From NCBI RefSeq assembly GCF_035982055.1, contig NZ_CP108427.1, positions 8,369,001-8,433,000 of the forward strand: a stretch of DNA of 64,000 bases. The letters run 5' to 3'. Under the pieces are notes generated by a model. It searched no databases, was not told the DNA's origin, and worked only from the letters and a program-made list of their open reading frames with translations. The stretch is from Streptomyces sp. NBC_01288 (GTDB lineage: Bacteria > Actinomycetota > Actinomycetes > Streptomycetales > Streptomycetaceae). Below, one piece after another: positions 36,705 through 45,514 of the stretch. How positions within the stretch are numbered: position 1 is the first letter of the stretch; every line of letters begins with the position of its first letter. A program made the translations under genes and the position numbers.

Positions 36705-37766
36705 ATGCGACAGGTTACCCGCAAGAGCTTGATGACCGTGGCGGCCGCGACCGGGGTGATCGCCGCCGCGGGCGGTGTCGCCCACGCCGACTCGGGCGCG
36801 CGCGGCTCCAGTTCGGACTCGGCAGGCGTACTGTCCGGCAACACCGTGCAGGCACCGGTGCATGTGCCGGTCAACGTCTGCGGCAACACCGTGAACGTGG
36901 TGGGGATCCTCAACCCGGCGGTCGGCAACAAGTGCGCCAATCCGGGTGGGGGCGGCGGAAGCGGTCACGGGAGCGGCGGCCACGGCTCGTCGGGTGGGTA
37001 CGGGGACTCCGGTGGGTACGGCGACTCCGGGGGCTACGGCTCGTCGGGCGGCCACACCGGCTCCGGCGGACACGGCGCGCACGGCGGCTCGGGGGGCTCG
37101 CACGCCGGCGGACACGCCTCGAACTCGCCCGGCGTCGGCTCCGGCAACCACGTCCAGGTACCCATCGACGTACCGGTGAACGTCTGCGGCAACAGCATCG
37201 ACGTCATCGGCATCGGCAACGCCGTCACCGGCAACGACTGTGCCAACGGCGGGAGTTGGAACGGCGGCGGCCATGACCACGGGACGCCTCCGGGGAGCGG
37301 CGGTCACCATGGAGGTGGTCACCACGGTGGCGGCCACGACCACGGGACTCCGCCCGACGGTGGCGGTCACCACGGCGGCGGTCACCACGGGACCCCTCCG
37401 GGCGAGGGCCATCACGGTCACCACCCGGGCGGCGGTCATCACCACGGCACGCCTCCCGGCCACGGCGGTCACGGGACCACCCCGCCGGGAACGCCGGGTC
37501 ACCCCGGCACGCCCAGCCACCCGGGAACTCCCGGCACGCCCACCCACCCCACCTCGCCGGGCACCTCGCCGATCAAGGGCGTTCACGCGCCGACCGGTTC
37601 CGCGCACGTGACGCAGCCCGGTGCGCAGTCCGCCGTCCAGACCCCGGGCGGCGCGCATCTCGCGCACACCGGCAGCGAACTGCCGCTCGGCCTCGCCCTG
37701 CCGGTCGGCGCGGGCGCGCTGCTCGCGGGCGCGGTGCTGTACCGCAAGGCGCGCGCCTCGGTGTGA
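36705..37766 (+). CDS. Long chaplin with two chaplin domains and sortase signal
   Basis: A 353-residue wall-anchored chaplin (ChpA-C class). After a signal peptide (about 1-27), chaplin domain 1 (residues about 30-75) and domain 2 (about 145-190) each hold the VNVCGN...C pair. The domains are separated by a Gly/Ser repeat linker (SGGYGDSGGYGDSGGYG). Between domain 2 and the wall signal lie about 100 residues of Gly/His/Pro repeats (HHGGGHHGGGHDHGTPP) and then a Pro/Thr spacer. The C-terminus is LAHTG, a hydrophobic helix and a short basic tail: the LAxTG signal for class E sortase. The ATG at 36705 has GGGGGAA upstream; ATG 36681 is also in frame. Confidence 0.92.
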   Translation: MRQVTRKSLMTVAAATGVIAAAGGVAHADSGARGSSSDSAGVLSGNTVQAPVHVPVNVCGNTVNVVGILNPAVGNKCANPGGGGGSGHGSGGHGSSGGYGDSGGYGDSGGYGSSGGHTGSGGHGAHGGSGGSHAGGHASNSPGVGSGNHVQVPIDVPVNVCGNSIDVIGIGNAVTGNDCANGGSWNGGGHDHGTPPGSGGHHGGGHHGGGHDHGTPPDGGGHHGGGHHGTPPGEGHHGHHPGGGHHHGTPPGHGGHGTTPPGTPGHPGTPSHPGTPGTPTHPTSPGTSPIKGVHAPTGSAHVTQPGAQSAVQTPGGAHLAHTGSELPLGLALPVGAGALLAGAVLYRKARASV

Positions 37767-37775
37767 CTCCCGGGC

Positions 37776-37829
37776 ACATGTGACCCGAGGCAGGTGGATC
37801 GGAACATGTGAACCGGGACATGTGATCCG
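37776..37829. repeat. Three copies of ACATGTGAnCCG downstream of the long chaplin gene
   Basis: ACATGTGACCCG (37776-37787), ACATGTGAACCG (37804-37815) and ACATGTGATCCG (37818-37829). Each copy contains the palindrome ACATGT; spacings are 28 and 14 bases. They lie between the stop codon and the terminator. Confidence 0.75.
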
Positions 37830-37872
37830 CGCGACGGAGGGGCCCCGCACCGTCGGGGCCCGCTCCGTCGCG
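37830..37872. terminator. Bidirectional hairpin terminator
   Basis: CGCGACGGAGGGGCCCCG (37830-37847) pairs with CGGGGCCCGCTCCGTCGCG (37854-37872) with a single bulged base. It serves the convergent long chaplin and DUF5703 genes. Confidence 0.75.
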
Positions 37873-37883
37873 TCCGGCTCAGC

Positions 37884-38072
37884 TCACCACGTGGCGCGCA
37901 CCTGGCGGATGATCCGCCGGCGCAGCCGCACCCTGCGACTGCCGTCGCGCAGCAGGCTCAGTCGGTCCAATTCCCAGTGTCCGTACTCGGCATGGTCCGT
38001 CAGCAGACGTGTGGCGTCCTTGCGGGAGACCCCGCGCGGTACGTACACGTCGACAAATTCGTATTCCGGCAT
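37884..38072 (-). CDS. DUF5703 family small basic protein
   Basis: A 62-residue protein (YEFVDVYVPRGVSRKDATRLL, then HAEYGHWELDRLSLLRDG and a basic tail RRVRLRRRIIRQVR). I recognise it as the small DUF5703-type protein conserved in streptomycetes. The tail is strongly basic, compatible with nucleic acid or membrane contact. It has no signal peptide and no known function. Confidence 0.75.
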   Translation of the reverse strand: MPEYEFVDVYVPRGVSRKDATRLLTDHAEYGHWELDRLSLLRDGSRRVRLRRRIIRQVRATW

Positions 38073-38119
38073 CGCATCTATTGTGCGGGCAGAGCCCCGG
38101 TACGGATAGCGTCTGCACT

Positions 38120-38842
38120 ATGTCTGATGCTGCGCAGCCCACCGCTGCCGAGGTACGCGCCGCCGCCGAGGCGGTCAAGACCGCGCTCGACCGCCACCTG
38201 GCCGCGGTCGAAGGCCGGTCGGGGGAGGACGACCCGGCCGTCTACGAGGCGTTCAACCAGCTCGCCGCGGCCGCCGAGGTCTACGACGAGCTGCTCTACG
38301 ACCGTTATGACGAGGTCACGCCTTTCGAGATCCCCGGTACGGACGACTCCCTGCCGCCGTACACCGGCCCCGAGGAGCCGAACGCGGTGAGCGTGCTGAT
38401 CCGCCGTGACTACGCCGTGGCGGAGCCGCAGCGGCTGCTGGCCCAGGCGCAGCGGGTCGAGGCGGCGGTCGGCGACGGCACGGGCACGGAGGCCTCCGGC
38501 ACGATCCACGGTGCGCTCGGCATCCTCTTCGACGAGTTCGAGGCGGACGAGATCGCCTCCCGGCCCAAGGAGTTCGGGCTGGAGGAGGGCGACTCCACGC
38601 TGTGGGTGACCGCAGCCGACGAGACGGCCGAACCCGGCGCCTGGCTGGAGGCCCCCTTCGAGGGCGTCGATCCGCAGCGGGTGGTGTGCCGCTTCGACGT
38701 CAGCGCGGTCTTCGATGACGAGATCAACGACGAGATCGACGACATCGACGAGGTGGACGAGGCCGAGGACGAACTCGATCCCGACCTGGACGCCGATCTC
38801 GACGAGGACGAGGACCTGGAGGCGCTGGAAGCGGACCGCTGA
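38120..38842 (+). CDS. Hypothetical protein with acidic C-terminal tail
   Basis: A 240-residue soluble protein of unknown function, conserved-looking (regular codon bias, well-placed start). The body (residues 1-200) is a mixed alpha/beta region with AYNQLAAAAEVYDELLYDRYDEVTPFEIP-type sequence; the last 40 residues are almost continuous Asp/Glu (DDEINDEIDDIDEVDEAEDE). It is divergent from the DUF5703 gene and convergent with the RecD-like gene, with a 20-bp hairpin between. Confidence 0.7.
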   Translation: MSDAAQPTAAEVRAAAEAVKTALDRHLAAVEGRSGEDDPAVYEAFNQLAAAAEVYDELLYDRYDEVTPFEIPGTDDSLPPYTGPEEPNAVSVLIRRDYAVAEPQRLLAQAQRVEAAVGDGTGTEASGTIHGALGILFDEFEADEIASRPKEFGLEEGDSTLWVTAADETAEPGAWLEAPFEGVDPQRVVCRFDVSAVFDDEINDEIDDIDEVDEAEDELDPDLDADLDEDEDLEALEADR

Positions 38843-38871
38843 TCCGCGCCGCGCCCGGCTGTTGGGACCAC

Positions 38872-38920
38872 GACGGCGGCGGTCACCGAGGGACTGACTT
38901 CCTCGGTGACCGCCGCCGTC
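38872..38920. terminator. Perfect 20-bp bidirectional hairpin terminator
   Basis: GACGGCGGCGGTCACCGAGG (38872-38891) and CCTCGGTGACCGCCGCCGTC (38901-38920) pair without mismatch around a 9-base loop, between two convergent genes. Confidence 0.85.
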
Positions 38921-38941
38921 CGTCGTCCGTGTCGTCCGGGC

Positions 38942-41203
38942 TCAGACCCCCGCCGGGACCTGCGGTCGCAGCAGCACAGGCAACCGGGTCGTACGCGGCT
39001 TGGCCGGGACCTCGGCGACGGCCCGGGGCAGCGCCTGGTCCACGCCGTGCACCACGGACAGATGCCGGTCGGCCCGGCTGAACGCCGTGTACACCCACGG
39101 CCGGCTGAGCGCCTGCGCCGCGTCCCCGGGCAGCACCACGACCACCGCGGGCCACCGCACCCCCACGGCCTGGTGCGCGGTCAACGCCCACCCGTGCCGC
39201 ACGGACTGCTCGACCCGCTCCTTCGGTACGACGACGGGGCCGCCGGCGCACGCCAGGTGCAGCCCCTCGGCGTCGGCGTTCACCACCCGGCCGGGAACCG
39301 TACGACCCGGGGCGGGGGAGTACGCGATCCGGTCACCGGGGTCGAAGCCGCCGAAGCGGCCGGGCCCGGGGTTGAGCCGTTCCTTCAGCGCCACGTTGAG
39401 GGCACGGGTGCCGGCCGCGCCGCCGTGGCCCGGGGTGATCACCACCGTCTGCTCGGATGGGACGCCGATCACCCGGGGCACCGAGTCGGCGACGAGCTGC
39501 ACGGTCCGGTGCACGGCCTCGCCGGCGTCCCGCACCGGCACGATCACGACTTCCTTGCCGGGAGCCTCCACCTGGTTCAGCTCACCGATACCGATGCCCG
39601 AGACCAGCTCGCCCACGGGACCGAGATCCGGCCGCCGCGACACGACCTGGGGGCAGGCCTTCGACGCGAGCAGATCGGCGAACACCCGCCCGGGCCCGGC
39701 CGACCACAACACCCCGGGGTCACCGGCCAGCACCAGCCGAGCCCCGTCCGGCAACGACTCACTGACCAACGCCGCCGTCTCGACGTCCAGTTGAGGCGCG
39801 TCCAGCACGACGAGCAGATCCAGATCGAGGGCACCGTCCGCGTCCCGCCCGGGGCCCTCGGCACCGGACAGGAGCCCGGCGACGGTGGCGGCGCGGGGGC
39901 CGTCGGTCGACACGGCACCTTCCGACTCCGCGGACGCGGGACCCTCCGACTCCGCGGACCGCGTCAGCAACGCGGCGAACCGGTCCCGCCCGACCGGACT
40001 GTGGGCGGCGGCCCAGACACGCAACCCGAACCCCGCCGCCGCGCGGAGCAGCGCCGCCGGTTCCTCCAGGGACGCCTCACCGCCGGTGTGGAGGACCAGC
40101 CCATGACCCGCGACCGCGCGGATCAGCTCGCCGGTGGAACCCTTGGCGGCACCGGCCTGCTCCCAGTCCGCCGCCGAACCGTCCTCCTTCGGCACCGAGT
40201 TGATCAGCTTGGCGAGTCCGTCGGCGAGGCTCTCCTCGGCGAGCGCGTACCGCTCCAGGCCGATCAGCACGCGGACCGGACGCTCCTCGGCCTCCTCGTC
40301 GGACGCGTCGTCCGTGCGCTGCACCGGGACCGCGGGCTCGTCCAACGCGTCCTGGAAGACCAGCACTTCACCCTCGGCGATGGCGCTCTGCGTCGCCGCG
40401 TCCGGGTCGGGCACCCCTTGCTTGGCCATCGCGGCCGTCAACGCCGCCGCCTCCAGGGCCGTGTGACCGGCCAGGGCCGCCTGCTCCAGGAGCCAGCCGA
40501 TGACCGCGCGACCCCGCCGCTCGTCGTCCGGCGCGCACTCGGCGCCGAGCAGCGCCCGCGCGAACCCGTCGGCCTGCTCGGGCCGTACCCCCGGGACGCG
40601 CAGCAACTGCCAGGGGTCCTCGCGGAGTTGATCGTCCCCGCCCTCGCCGAGCGCCGCCGCGACCTGCGCCGCGAGTGTCTCGGGCGCGCCGCCCTCGGCC
40701 AGCACACGGCGTACGGACTCGACGGTCTCGGTCGCGGGGGCGCCGGGCTCGGTCGGGACGGGCTGTGGCTGTCGCACCGTTTCGGGGGCGGCCGATCGGC
40801 GCGGGGCGGCGGGTTCCGGCTTGGCGAAGGGGGTGGTCACGGGCTTCTCGCCGCTCTCCACGGCCCGTACCGCCGCGAGCAGATCGGCGGCCGTGCCGGT
40901 GAGCTTGGTCCCGGCCGCGATGGGCCCGGCCTTCTCCGCTTTCCGCCGCTCGATGCGCTCCCGCTCCGCCTGCTGCGCCAGCAACTCGGCGGCGGCCTCG
41001 GACAGTTCGGGGGCGGCGGCCTCGGCCTTGGCCTCACCGGTGCCGTCGGTGCCTTCCGCGGCCGGGTCCTCCCCGGTGCTCTCAGGAGCCGTGCCTTCGG
41101 TGCCCGAGGCTACGTCCGCCCCCGCGCCCTCGGCGTCCTCCACGGCGTCCGTGCCCGTGTCCTCGGACGGCGAGGTCTCCGTGGTCTCCGGGTCCGTGCT
41201 CAC
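38942..41203 (-). CDS. RecD-like helicase homologue lacking Walker motifs
   Basis: A 753-residue protein. The N-terminal 110 residues are acidic and low-complexity. HhH-like segments follow (VRRVLAEGGAPETLAAQVAAAL, WQLLRVPGVRPEQADGFARALLG), as in RecD2. The helicase core is recognisable but degenerate: where GGPGTGKT is expected the sequence reads VAGHGLVLHTGGEASLEEP, and where the DEAS/DE motif is expected it reads VVLDAPQLDVE. The C-terminal UvrD-like part (GDRIAYSPAPGRTVPGRV, LTAHQAVGVRWPAVVVVLPG, WVYTAFSRADRHLSVVHG) is well preserved. It probably does not hydrolyse ATP and may be a DNA-binding scaffold. GTG start; GTGA overlap with the stop of the upstream aldo/keto reductase gene. Confidence 0.8.
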   Translation of the reverse strand: MSTDPETTETSPSEDTGTDAVEDAEGAGADVASGTEGTAPESTGEDPAAEGTDGTGEAKAEAAAPELSEAAAELLAQQAERERIERRKAEKAGPIAAGTKLTGTAADLLAAVRAVESGEKPVTTPFAKPEPAAPRRSAAPETVRQPQPVPTEPGAPATETVESVRRVLAEGGAPETLAAQVAAALGEGGDDQLREDPWQLLRVPGVRPEQADGFARALLGAECAPDDERRGRAVIGWLLEQAALAGHTALEAAALTAAMAKQGVPDPDAATQSAIAEGEVLVFQDALDEPAVPVQRTDDASDEEAEERPVRVLIGLERYALAEESLADGLAKLINSVPKEDGSAADWEQAGAAKGSTGELIRAVAGHGLVLHTGGEASLEEPAALLRAAAGFGLRVWAAAHSPVGRDRFAALLTRSAESEGPASAESEGAVSTDGPRAATVAGLLSGAEGPGRDADGALDLDLLVVLDAPQLDVETAALVSESLPDGARLVLAGDPGVLWSAGPGRVFADLLASKACPQVVSRRPDLGPVGELVSGIGIGELNQVEAPGKEVVIVPVRDAGEAVHRTVQLVADSVPRVIGVPSEQTVVITPGHGGAAGTRALNVALKERLNPGPGRFGGFDPGDRIAYSPAPGRTVPGRVVNADAEGLHLACAGGPVVVPKERVEQSVRHGWALTAHQAVGVRWPAVVVVLPGDAAQALSRPWVYTAFSRADRHLSVVHGVDQALPRAVAEVPAKPRTTRLPVLLRPQVPAGV

Positions 41204-42183
41204 AGCGTGCTCCAGTCGTGATCGGGATAGCGGTGCAGAGGCGCCGACACATCGTCGAGCGCTCGGCAGATCTCGTCAGGAAGACTAAGGGCCTCCACTG
41301 ACAATGCGGCCGTGAGCTGGTGCGCGTTGCGCGCGCCGACGATCGGGGCGGCCACCCCGGGCCGGTCGCGGACCCAGGCGAGGGCGACCTGGAGGGGCGT
41401 CACGGCGAGCCCGTCCGCGGCGATGGTCACCGCGTCGACGATGCGGGCCGCCGTGTCGTCGAGATACGGCGCGACGAAGGGCGCCATGTGCTCCGAGGCG
41501 CCGCGCGAGTCGGCCGGGGTCGCGTGCCGGTACTTGCCGGTGAGGACCCCGCGCCCGAGCGGCGAGGAGGGCAGCAGCCCGATGCCCAGGTCGAGCGCGG
41601 CCGGCAGCACCTCGCGCTCCACGCCCCGCTGAAGCAGCGAGTATTCCAGCTGCGTGCTCGCCAGCCGCGTCCGCGTGCCCGGCGCCGACAGCTGCCAGGT
41701 CGCCGCCTTGGCCAGCTGCCAGCCGCAGTAGTTCGAGACACCCGCGTAGCGCGCCCGCCCGCTGCTGACCGCCAGGTCGAGGGCCTGGAGGGTCTCCTCC
41801 AGCGGCGTGAACGGGTCGAAGCCGTGGATGTGCCACACGTCGACGTAGTCCGTGCCGAGGCGGGCCAGCGAGGCGTCCAGCGCGGCGAGCAGATGGCCGC
41901 GCGAGCCGTCGAAGCGGCGGTCGGGGTCGGGCACGCTCCCCGCCTTCGTCGAGATGACCAGGTCCCGGCGCGGCACGAGCCCTTCTATGAGCTGCCCGAG
42001 CAGATACTCGGCCTCCCCGTCGCCGTACACGTCCGCCGTGTCGACGAGGGTGCCGCCGGCCTCCCAGAACGCCTTCAAGAGGTCCGCGGCGTCATGCTCG
42101 TCGGTGTCGCGCCCCCACGTGAGGGTGCCGAGTCCGATCCGGGACACACGAAGGCCGGTACGGCCGAGATGCCTCTGCTCCAT
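41200..42183 (-). CDS. Aldo/keto reductase
   Basis: A 327-residue NADPH-dependent oxidoreductase of the AKR superfamily. The N-terminal LGRTGLRVSRIGLGTLTWG, the catalytic Asp/Tyr region LVDTADVYGDGEAEYLLGQL, Lys in LVISTKAG and His in DVWHIHGFDP are all visible. The start at 42183 (MEQRHLGRTG) is preferred to the ORF start at 42294, which lacks family homology. Its stop overlaps the GTG of the RecD-like gene by the GTGA arrangement. Substrate is not predictable. Confidence 0.88.
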   Translation of the reverse strand: MEQRHLGRTGLRVSRIGLGTLTWGRDTDEHDAADLLKAFWEAGGTLVDTADVYGDGEAEYLLGQLIEGLVPRRDLVISTKAGSVPDPDRRFDGSRGHLLAALDASLARLGTDYVDVWHIHGFDPFTPLEETLQALDLAVSSGRARYAGVSNYCGWQLAKAATWQLSAPGTRTRLASTQLEYSLLQRGVEREVLPAALDLGIGLLPSSPLGRGVLTGKYRHATPADSRGASEHMAPFVAPYLDDTAARIVDAVTIAADGLAVTPLQVALAWVRDRPGVAAPIVGARNAHQLTAALSVEALSLPDEICRALDDVSAPLHRYPDHDWSTL

Positions 42184-42369
42184 GAACGCCGAGATTACTG
42201 GCCTGAACCTGCGGTGTGGTGGCCTGTGGATAACCGATTTCCACGATGATCCACAGTCGGTCGCACGGCACGCTCCGTGATCACTCACCGGCACCCGTCC
42301 TGTCCGCCCGGACCACCTCGCGCTAGGGTCGGCACAACAGCGACGTTACTGATCGGTAAGGGGTCTGCC

Positions 42370-43425
42370 ATGCAGCTCGGGATCAACCTCGGCTACTGGG
42401 GTGCCGGAATGGACGGCGACAATCTCGCCGTGGCGCAGGAGGCCGACCGGCTCGGCTACTCGGTGTGCTGGGCCGCCGAGGCCTACGGCTCCGACGCGGC
42501 CACCGTGCTCACCTGGGTCGCCGCGCAGACCGAGCGCATCGACGTCGGCTCGGCCATCTTCCAGATCCCGGCCCGCCAGCCCGCGATGACCGCGATGACC
42601 GCGGCGACCCTCGACTCGCTCTCCGGCGGCCGCTTCCGCCTCGGCCTCGGCGTCTCCGGCCCGCAGGTCTCCGAGGGCTGGTACGGCGTCAAGTTCGACA
42701 AGCCGCTGGCACGCACGCGTGAGTACGTCGAGATCGTCCGCAAGGCGATGACCCGCGAGCGCCTGTCCTACGACGGCGAGCACTGGACGCTGCCGCTGCC
42801 CGGCGGCCCGGGCAAGCCCCTCAAGCTGACCGTGCACCCGGAGCGCGAGCACATCCCGCTCTACATCGCGGCGATCGGCCCGAAGAACCTGGAGCAGACC
42901 GGCGAGATCGCCGACGGCGCGCTGCTGATCTTCCCCTCGGCCGAGCATCTTGAGGACACCGCCATCAGACACCTGCGGGCCGGGCGCGAGAAGGCCGGCA
43001 AGACCCTGGAGGGCTTCGACATCGTCCCGACGGTCCCGCTCGCCTTCGGCGAGGACAAGGACGTCGAGAAGCTCGCCGACACCTTCCGCCCGTACACCGC
43101 GCTGTACGTCGGCGGCATGGGCAGCCGGCAGCAGAACTTCTACAACAAGCTGGCCCAGCGCATGGGCTTCGAGGCGGCCGCCGCCGAGATCCAGGACAAG
43201 TACCTGGCCGGCGACAAGGAGGGCGCCGCCGCCGCCATCCCGCACGATCTGATCGACAAGACGGCCCTGCTGGGCTCCGTGGACCGCATCGCGGACCGGA
43301 TGAAGGAGTACGCGGCGGCCGGCGTCACCACCCTGACGCTCTCCCCGGCGGGCTGGACCCTGGAGGAGCGGATCGCCGCGCTCCGCGCCGGAACCGAAGC
43401 ACTGGAGCGCGCGGGTCTCGCGTGA
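42370..43425 (+). CDS. LLM class F420-dependent oxidoreductase
   Basis: A 351-residue luciferase-like monooxygenase-fold protein. LGINLGYWGAGMDGDNL at the start, GSAIFQIPARQPAMTAMTAATLDSLSGGRFRLGLGVSG (cofactor-binding strand-loop) and the C-terminal RIADRMKEYAAAGVTTLTL are typical of the F420-using group of this family. It probably reduces or oxidises a small molecule with coenzyme F420; no substrate can be inferred. It stands alone, ended by a hairpin. Confidence 0.85.
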   Translation: MQLGINLGYWGAGMDGDNLAVAQEADRLGYSVCWAAEAYGSDAATVLTWVAAQTERIDVGSAIFQIPARQPAMTAMTAATLDSLSGGRFRLGLGVSGPQVSEGWYGVKFDKPLARTREYVEIVRKAMTRERLSYDGEHWTLPLPGGPGKPLKLTVHPEREHIPLYIAAIGPKNLEQTGEIADGALLIFPSAEHLEDTAIRHLRAGREKAGKTLEGFDIVPTVPLAFGEDKDVEKLADTFRPYTALYVGGMGSRQQNFYNKLAQRMGFEAAAAEIQDKYLAGDKEGAAAAIPHDLIDKTALLGSVDRIADRMKEYAAAGVTTLTLSPAGWTLEERIAALRAGTEALERAGLA

Positions 43426-43452
43426 CGCGACTCTGCCGTACGGAAGTTTTCT

Positions 43453-43496
43453 ACGGCCGTGGTGGGGGCTCGGGGGGTCTTCCCCGCCACGGCCGT
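43453..43496 (+). terminator. Hairpin terminator of the LLM oxidoreductase gene
   Basis: ACGGCCGTGGTGGGG (43453-43467) pairs with CCCCGCCACGGCCGT (43482-43496), 15 pairs with one G-T, 28 bases past the stop. Confidence 0.7.
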
Positions 43497-43661
43497 CACG
43501 GGGAACAACGCGCGGCGGCCCGTGCGGTTACGCCCCTGACGGGACATCCGTAGTCCTCCTTTTGGCGGAGTTGTCCGACAGTGCTGTTGCGGCACCTCTG
43601 ACGTCGCATTTGACTCGTTCTTTGCGGAATGCGGCGGAATCCTGCATGGAGGTGCGTCCAG

Positions 43662-44450
43662 ATGCTGTCGGCCAAGAGTCTGTTCCAGGAGATCCTCGAC
43701 AACGACGAGTCCTTCCGGCTGTTCTGCTCCATCGCGGCCGGCGGCGAGTCCCAGGGCGGCTGGGAGAACGGGCGCATCGCCGTGCTCGTCCCGCCGACCG
43801 AACGCGACCTCGCCCCCAAGATCAGCCGGCACGGCGCCGACGAGGACAAGCACGGGCGCATTTTCAACGCCCTTCTGAAGAAGCGCGGCCTCGAACCCGT
43901 CCGGGTGCCCGCCGAGACCGACTACACGATGCTCCTGGAGCGGCACGGCATCGGTCTCGCGCACGAGAAGCTCAAGGGCGAGTCGGCGCTGACCGTCCAG
44001 GACGTCGTCACCTACCTCGCGCACAGCCGGGTCACCGAACAGCGTGCCTCCGAGCAGATGGACCTGCTGCGCAGGCACTTCGCCGACCACCCCGACCTCG
44101 GCCGCGCGGTACGCGTGATCTCGAACGACGAGGACAACCATCTCGCCTACTGCCACGAGGAGTTGCTGCGCTTCGCCGCCGCCGGACACGGCCGCGCCAT
44201 CCAACGGACGCTCCGCGCGTGCGCGTTGGCGGAGATCCGCGTTTACCGGGACGTCAGCCTCGCGGTGATGGCCCACATGGGACGCGTCCTCGGCTGGCCG
44301 CGCGCCAAGTCGGCCGTGCTCGCCGCGGGCATCCACGCCGTGTACGCGTACGAACGGCTCGGCGGCTGGCGGCGGATGGTGTCCCTGAGGATGCCGGAAC
44401 GACGCGACGCCCTCGGCGGACCGGCCACCGCGGCACCCGAGTTCGCATGA
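43662..44450 (+). CDS. Ferritin-like domain protein
   Basis: A 262-residue all-helical protein. Glu/His pairs spaced as in diiron ferritin-like carboxylate proteins are visible: ADEDKHGRIF (ExxH type), VTEQRASEQM and SNDEDNHLAYCHEELLRF. The four-helix bundle could bind two metal ions. A GGAGGTG lies 7 bases before the ATG. Family members are common in actinobacteria without an assigned reaction. No neighbouring gene explains it. Confidence 0.75.
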   Translation: MLSAKSLFQEILDNDESFRLFCSIAAGGESQGGWENGRIAVLVPPTERDLAPKISRHGADEDKHGRIFNALLKKRGLEPVRVPAETDYTMLLERHGIGLAHEKLKGESALTVQDVVTYLAHSRVTEQRASEQMDLLRRHFADHPDLGRAVRVISNDEDNHLAYCHEELLRFAAAGHGRAIQRTLRACALAEIRVYRDVSLAVMAHMGRVLGWPRAKSAVLAAGIHAVYAYERLGGWRRMVSLRMPERRDALGGPATAAPEFA

Positions 44451-44453
44451 GGG

Positions 44454-45461
44454 TCACAGCCAGCCGCGCCGTTTGAACGTCCTGTACAGCAGCACCTCCA
44501 GGGCGGCCATCAGCAGGATCACCGCCGGATACCCCCACAGCCAGTGCAGCTCCGGCATGTGGTCGAAGTTCATGCCGTAGATCCCCGCGATCATCGTGGG
44601 GACGGCGGCCATGGCGGCCCAGCCGGAGATCTTCCGCATGTCGTCGTTCTGCCGGACGCTGGTCTGCGCGAGGTGCGCCGACAGGACGTCCGAGACCAGC
44701 CGGTCCAGGCCCTCCACGGACTCGTTGACCTTCATCAGGTGGTCGTTCACGTCACGGAAGAACGGCCGCGACCTGTCGTTCACGAACGGCACCCGGTCCC
44801 CGGCGAGGCCGACGCCCGCGAGCCGGGCCAGCGGCTGCGCCAGCGGTCCCGTGGCCCGGCGGAACTCCAGGATCTGCCGCTTGAAGGCGTAGATGCGCGA
44901 CGCCGTGGTCCGCGAGCCGCCGCCGGTCGGCGAGAACACCGCCGCCTCCAGCTCCTCCAGGTCGGTCTGCAACTCGCCCGCCACGTCCACGTAGTGGTCG
45001 ACCACCGCGTCCGCGATCGAGTACAGCACCGCCGTCGGCCCGTGCCGCAGCATCTCCGGCTCCTCCTCAAGACGGTGCCGTACGGCCGCCAGAGGGGCCT
45101 CCATGCCGTGCCGGACGGTCACTACGAAGGAGTCGCCCACGAAGACCATGACCTCGCCGGAGGTGACCACGTCACTGTCCGCCTCGTAGCCCACCGGCTT
45201 GAGGACCACGAACAGTGAGTCGTCGTAGACCTCCAGTTTCGGGCGCTGATGCGCGGTGAGGGCGTCCTCGACGGCCAGGGGGTGCAGGGCGAACTCCTGG
45301 GTGACGCGGTCGAACTCCTTCTCCGTGGGCTCGTAGAGGCCGATCCAGACGAAGGCGTCGCCCACCCGACGGCAGTGGTCCAGGCCGTCGGAGAAGTCGC
45401 CGGGTCCCTCCGTCCGGCGTCCGTCACGGTAGATGGCGTAGTCGACGATCACGGTGCGCAT
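44454..45461 (-). CDS. corA: CorA family magnesium/cobalt transporter
   Basis: A 335-residue CorA protein. The long cytoplasmic N-domain precedes two C-terminal membrane helices joined by the pore signature GIYGMNFDHMPELHW (GMN motif intact). It forms a pentameric Mg2+ channel in the membrane. The ATG at 45461 is used because the upstream extension is not CorA-like. It is convergent with the ferritin-like gene with 3 bases between stops. Confidence 0.9.
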   Translation of the reverse strand: MRTVIVDYAIYRDGRRTEGPGDFSDGLDHCRRVGDAFVWIGLYEPTEKEFDRVTQEFALHPLAVEDALTAHQRPKLEVYDDSLFVVLKPVGYEADSDVVTSGEVMVFVGDSFVVTVRHGMEAPLAAVRHRLEEEPEMLRHGPTAVLYSIADAVVDHYVDVAGELQTDLEELEAAVFSPTGGGSRTTASRIYAFKRQILEFRRATGPLAQPLARLAGVGLAGDRVPFVNDRSRPFFRDVNDHLMKVNESVEGLDRLVSDVLSAHLAQTSVRQNDDMRKISGWAAMAAVPTMIAGIYGMNFDHMPELHWLWGYPAVILLMAALEVLLYRTFKRRGWL

Positions 45462-45514
45462 TCTCCCGCCGTCCGCCCGAACCCGCACCCTGGCGTGCGC
45501 CTACCCTTGTCGGC

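Noticed and set aside
38906..41221. 771-residue plus-strand frame opposite the RecD-like gene
   Set aside because: Gly/Arg-rich antisense composition and no family motif.
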